From NCBI GenBank assembly GCA_025453675.1, contig JALOPW010000017.1:1-64000 (forward strand): a stretch of 64,000 nt of DNA. The letters are read 5' to 3'. The notes beneath the pieces were generated by a model, which worked only from the letters and a program-made list of their open reading frames with translations, made no database searches and was not told the origin of the DNA. Origin of the DNA: Methanolinea sp. (GTDB lineage: Archaea > Halobacteriota > Methanomicrobia > Methanomicrobiales > Methanospirillaceae). Below are positions 63,364-64,000 of this stretch, one piece after another (within the stretch, counting starts at the first letter, position 1; the number at the start of each line of letters is the position of its first letter). The position numbers and the translations under genes were made by a program.

Positions 63364-64000
63364 TCATGCAGCCAGGAAGAAGGCGCCGTAGACAATGTAA
63401 CAATAATATATTCCCACCACAATAAACACCGCCGCAACGGCCCCTCTTATCCATTTTTCCATCTTCTGCATCGTAGCCATCATCCTTGATACCCGGTTCA
63501 CTCCACGTACAAGAACGAGAGATATGATGATGACTGGAAGTGCCGTGGCTATCGCAAAGACCGCAGGGACGAAGATCGCATCCCCGGTCTTCAATGCAAT
63601 TGGGATGAGCATTCCGAAGAACAGGACCGCAGAGAATGGGCAGAGGGCAAGAGCAAAGACGATCCCCAGCAGGAATCCCCCGAGGTATCCCTTTTTGCCA
63701 AGATACATCTCGAGTTTCTGCAGCCAGCCGTGACCGCCCGGGAGCGGAATGTCGACAATCTCCAGCATCAGGATCCCCATGACAACGAGGAACGGCCCAA
63801 TCAGTCTCGCCCCATATTCCTGGAGGAAAAACGAGATGGCCTGGATATTCAGTCCCGCATAGACAATCAGGGCAGTAAGCCCGATATAGGCCACCATCCT
63901 CTGTAGAGGGTCCCGACAAGGAGCGTATGCCGACTATCCCCTATCTTCTTTGAGATGAAGGCGATTGCGGTGATGTTTGTCGCGAGGGGACAGGGAGAAA
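63364..64000 (-). pseudogene. CcdA-like membrane protein, frameshifted and cut by window edge
   Basis: The ORF 63364-63897 (177 residues) is a CcdA/DsbD-like membrane protein (LALCPFSAVLFFGMLIPIAL) but has no N-terminal third. In another frame the last 100 bases of the window read SPCPLATNITAIAFISKKIG...LYRG, which is the usual N-terminal motif of the same family. The two frames meet near 63897. So the gene has a frameshift, or the sequence has an error. The first helix lies outside the window. Members carry reducing power across the membrane or act in metal efflux. Confidence 0.72.

Overview
The window looks like the chromosome of a methanogenic archaeon of the order Methanomicrobiales. The evidence is an archaeal-type alanyl-tRNA synthetase, TFE, Trm56, an archaeal L-aspartate semialdehyde sulfurtransferase (DUF39/CBS) paired with a NIL-ferredoxin, a DUF2121 Connectase-like protein (a family described from methanogens), a complete Mbh-type membrane-bound [NiFe] hydrogenase operon, pilin-like PKD surface proteins, and TATA boxes 25-30 bases upstream of several leaderless-looking starts. 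Most genes are GC-rich. The first gene and the repeat-rich gaps are AT-richer. Genus and species cannot be assigned from the sequence alone.

Layout. 1-9 kb: three tandem PKD-domain surface proteins with a related C-terminal domain, a roughly 30-repeat TPR protein on the minus strand, and a secreted membrane-anchored protein. 9-18 kb: tRNA-Leu(GAG), an ACT-domain protein, a minus-strand operon (wHTH, trm56, ATP-grasp, tfe, HD), a UPF0280 protein, a 2H-phosphoesterase/metallophosphoesterase fusion, and the homocysteine-forming pair. 17.7-22.2 kb: NIF3-like protein, SWIM protein, alaS and a membrane wHTH protein. 22.2-30 kb: an accessory zone with dispersed palindromic repeats, a compact plus-strand cluster of small coiled-coil proteins (three share a Y-L-D-R-R / I-E-E-W motif), a zinc-finger protein and several membrane proteins. 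30-32 kb: hisH overlapping a PAPS-reductase-like gene. 32.4-40.5 kb: mbhA-N, followed by a convergent hydrogenase maturation protease. 41.6-44 kb: a signalling operon (orphan HAMP protein, two roadblock/LC7 proteins, receiver-domain protein). 44-48.5 kb: a sulfur cluster (SLC13-RCK permease, MBL-rhodanese, two YeeE/YedE proteins). 48.5-51.5 kb: GDPD, a small-multidrug-export-family protein, Connectase-like protein and two small proteins. 51.8-58 kb: a branched-chain-amino-acid-type ABC transporter with two paralogous binding lipoproteins. 58-64 kb: a CHASE4-type histidine kinase, lipoproteins with META domains, two related small secreted peptides with repeats between them, and a CcdA-like gene that appears frameshifted at the right edge.

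How the genes fit together. Mbh couples ferredoxin and H2 chemistry to ion flux through its Mrp-like antiporter half, and the nearby protease may process its large subunit. Sulfur handling recurs: homocysteine formation, a PAPS-reductase-like PP-loop enzyme, and a thiosulfate/persulfide-type uptake cluster. The strongest leads for something undescribed are the IEEW coiled-coil cluster at 23.9-26 kb, the HAMP-roadblock-receiver operon at 41.6-44 kb, the modular palindromic repeat family scattered through the intergenic gaps, and the paired small secreted peptides. No CRISPR array, rRNA, intact transposase or phage module was seen.
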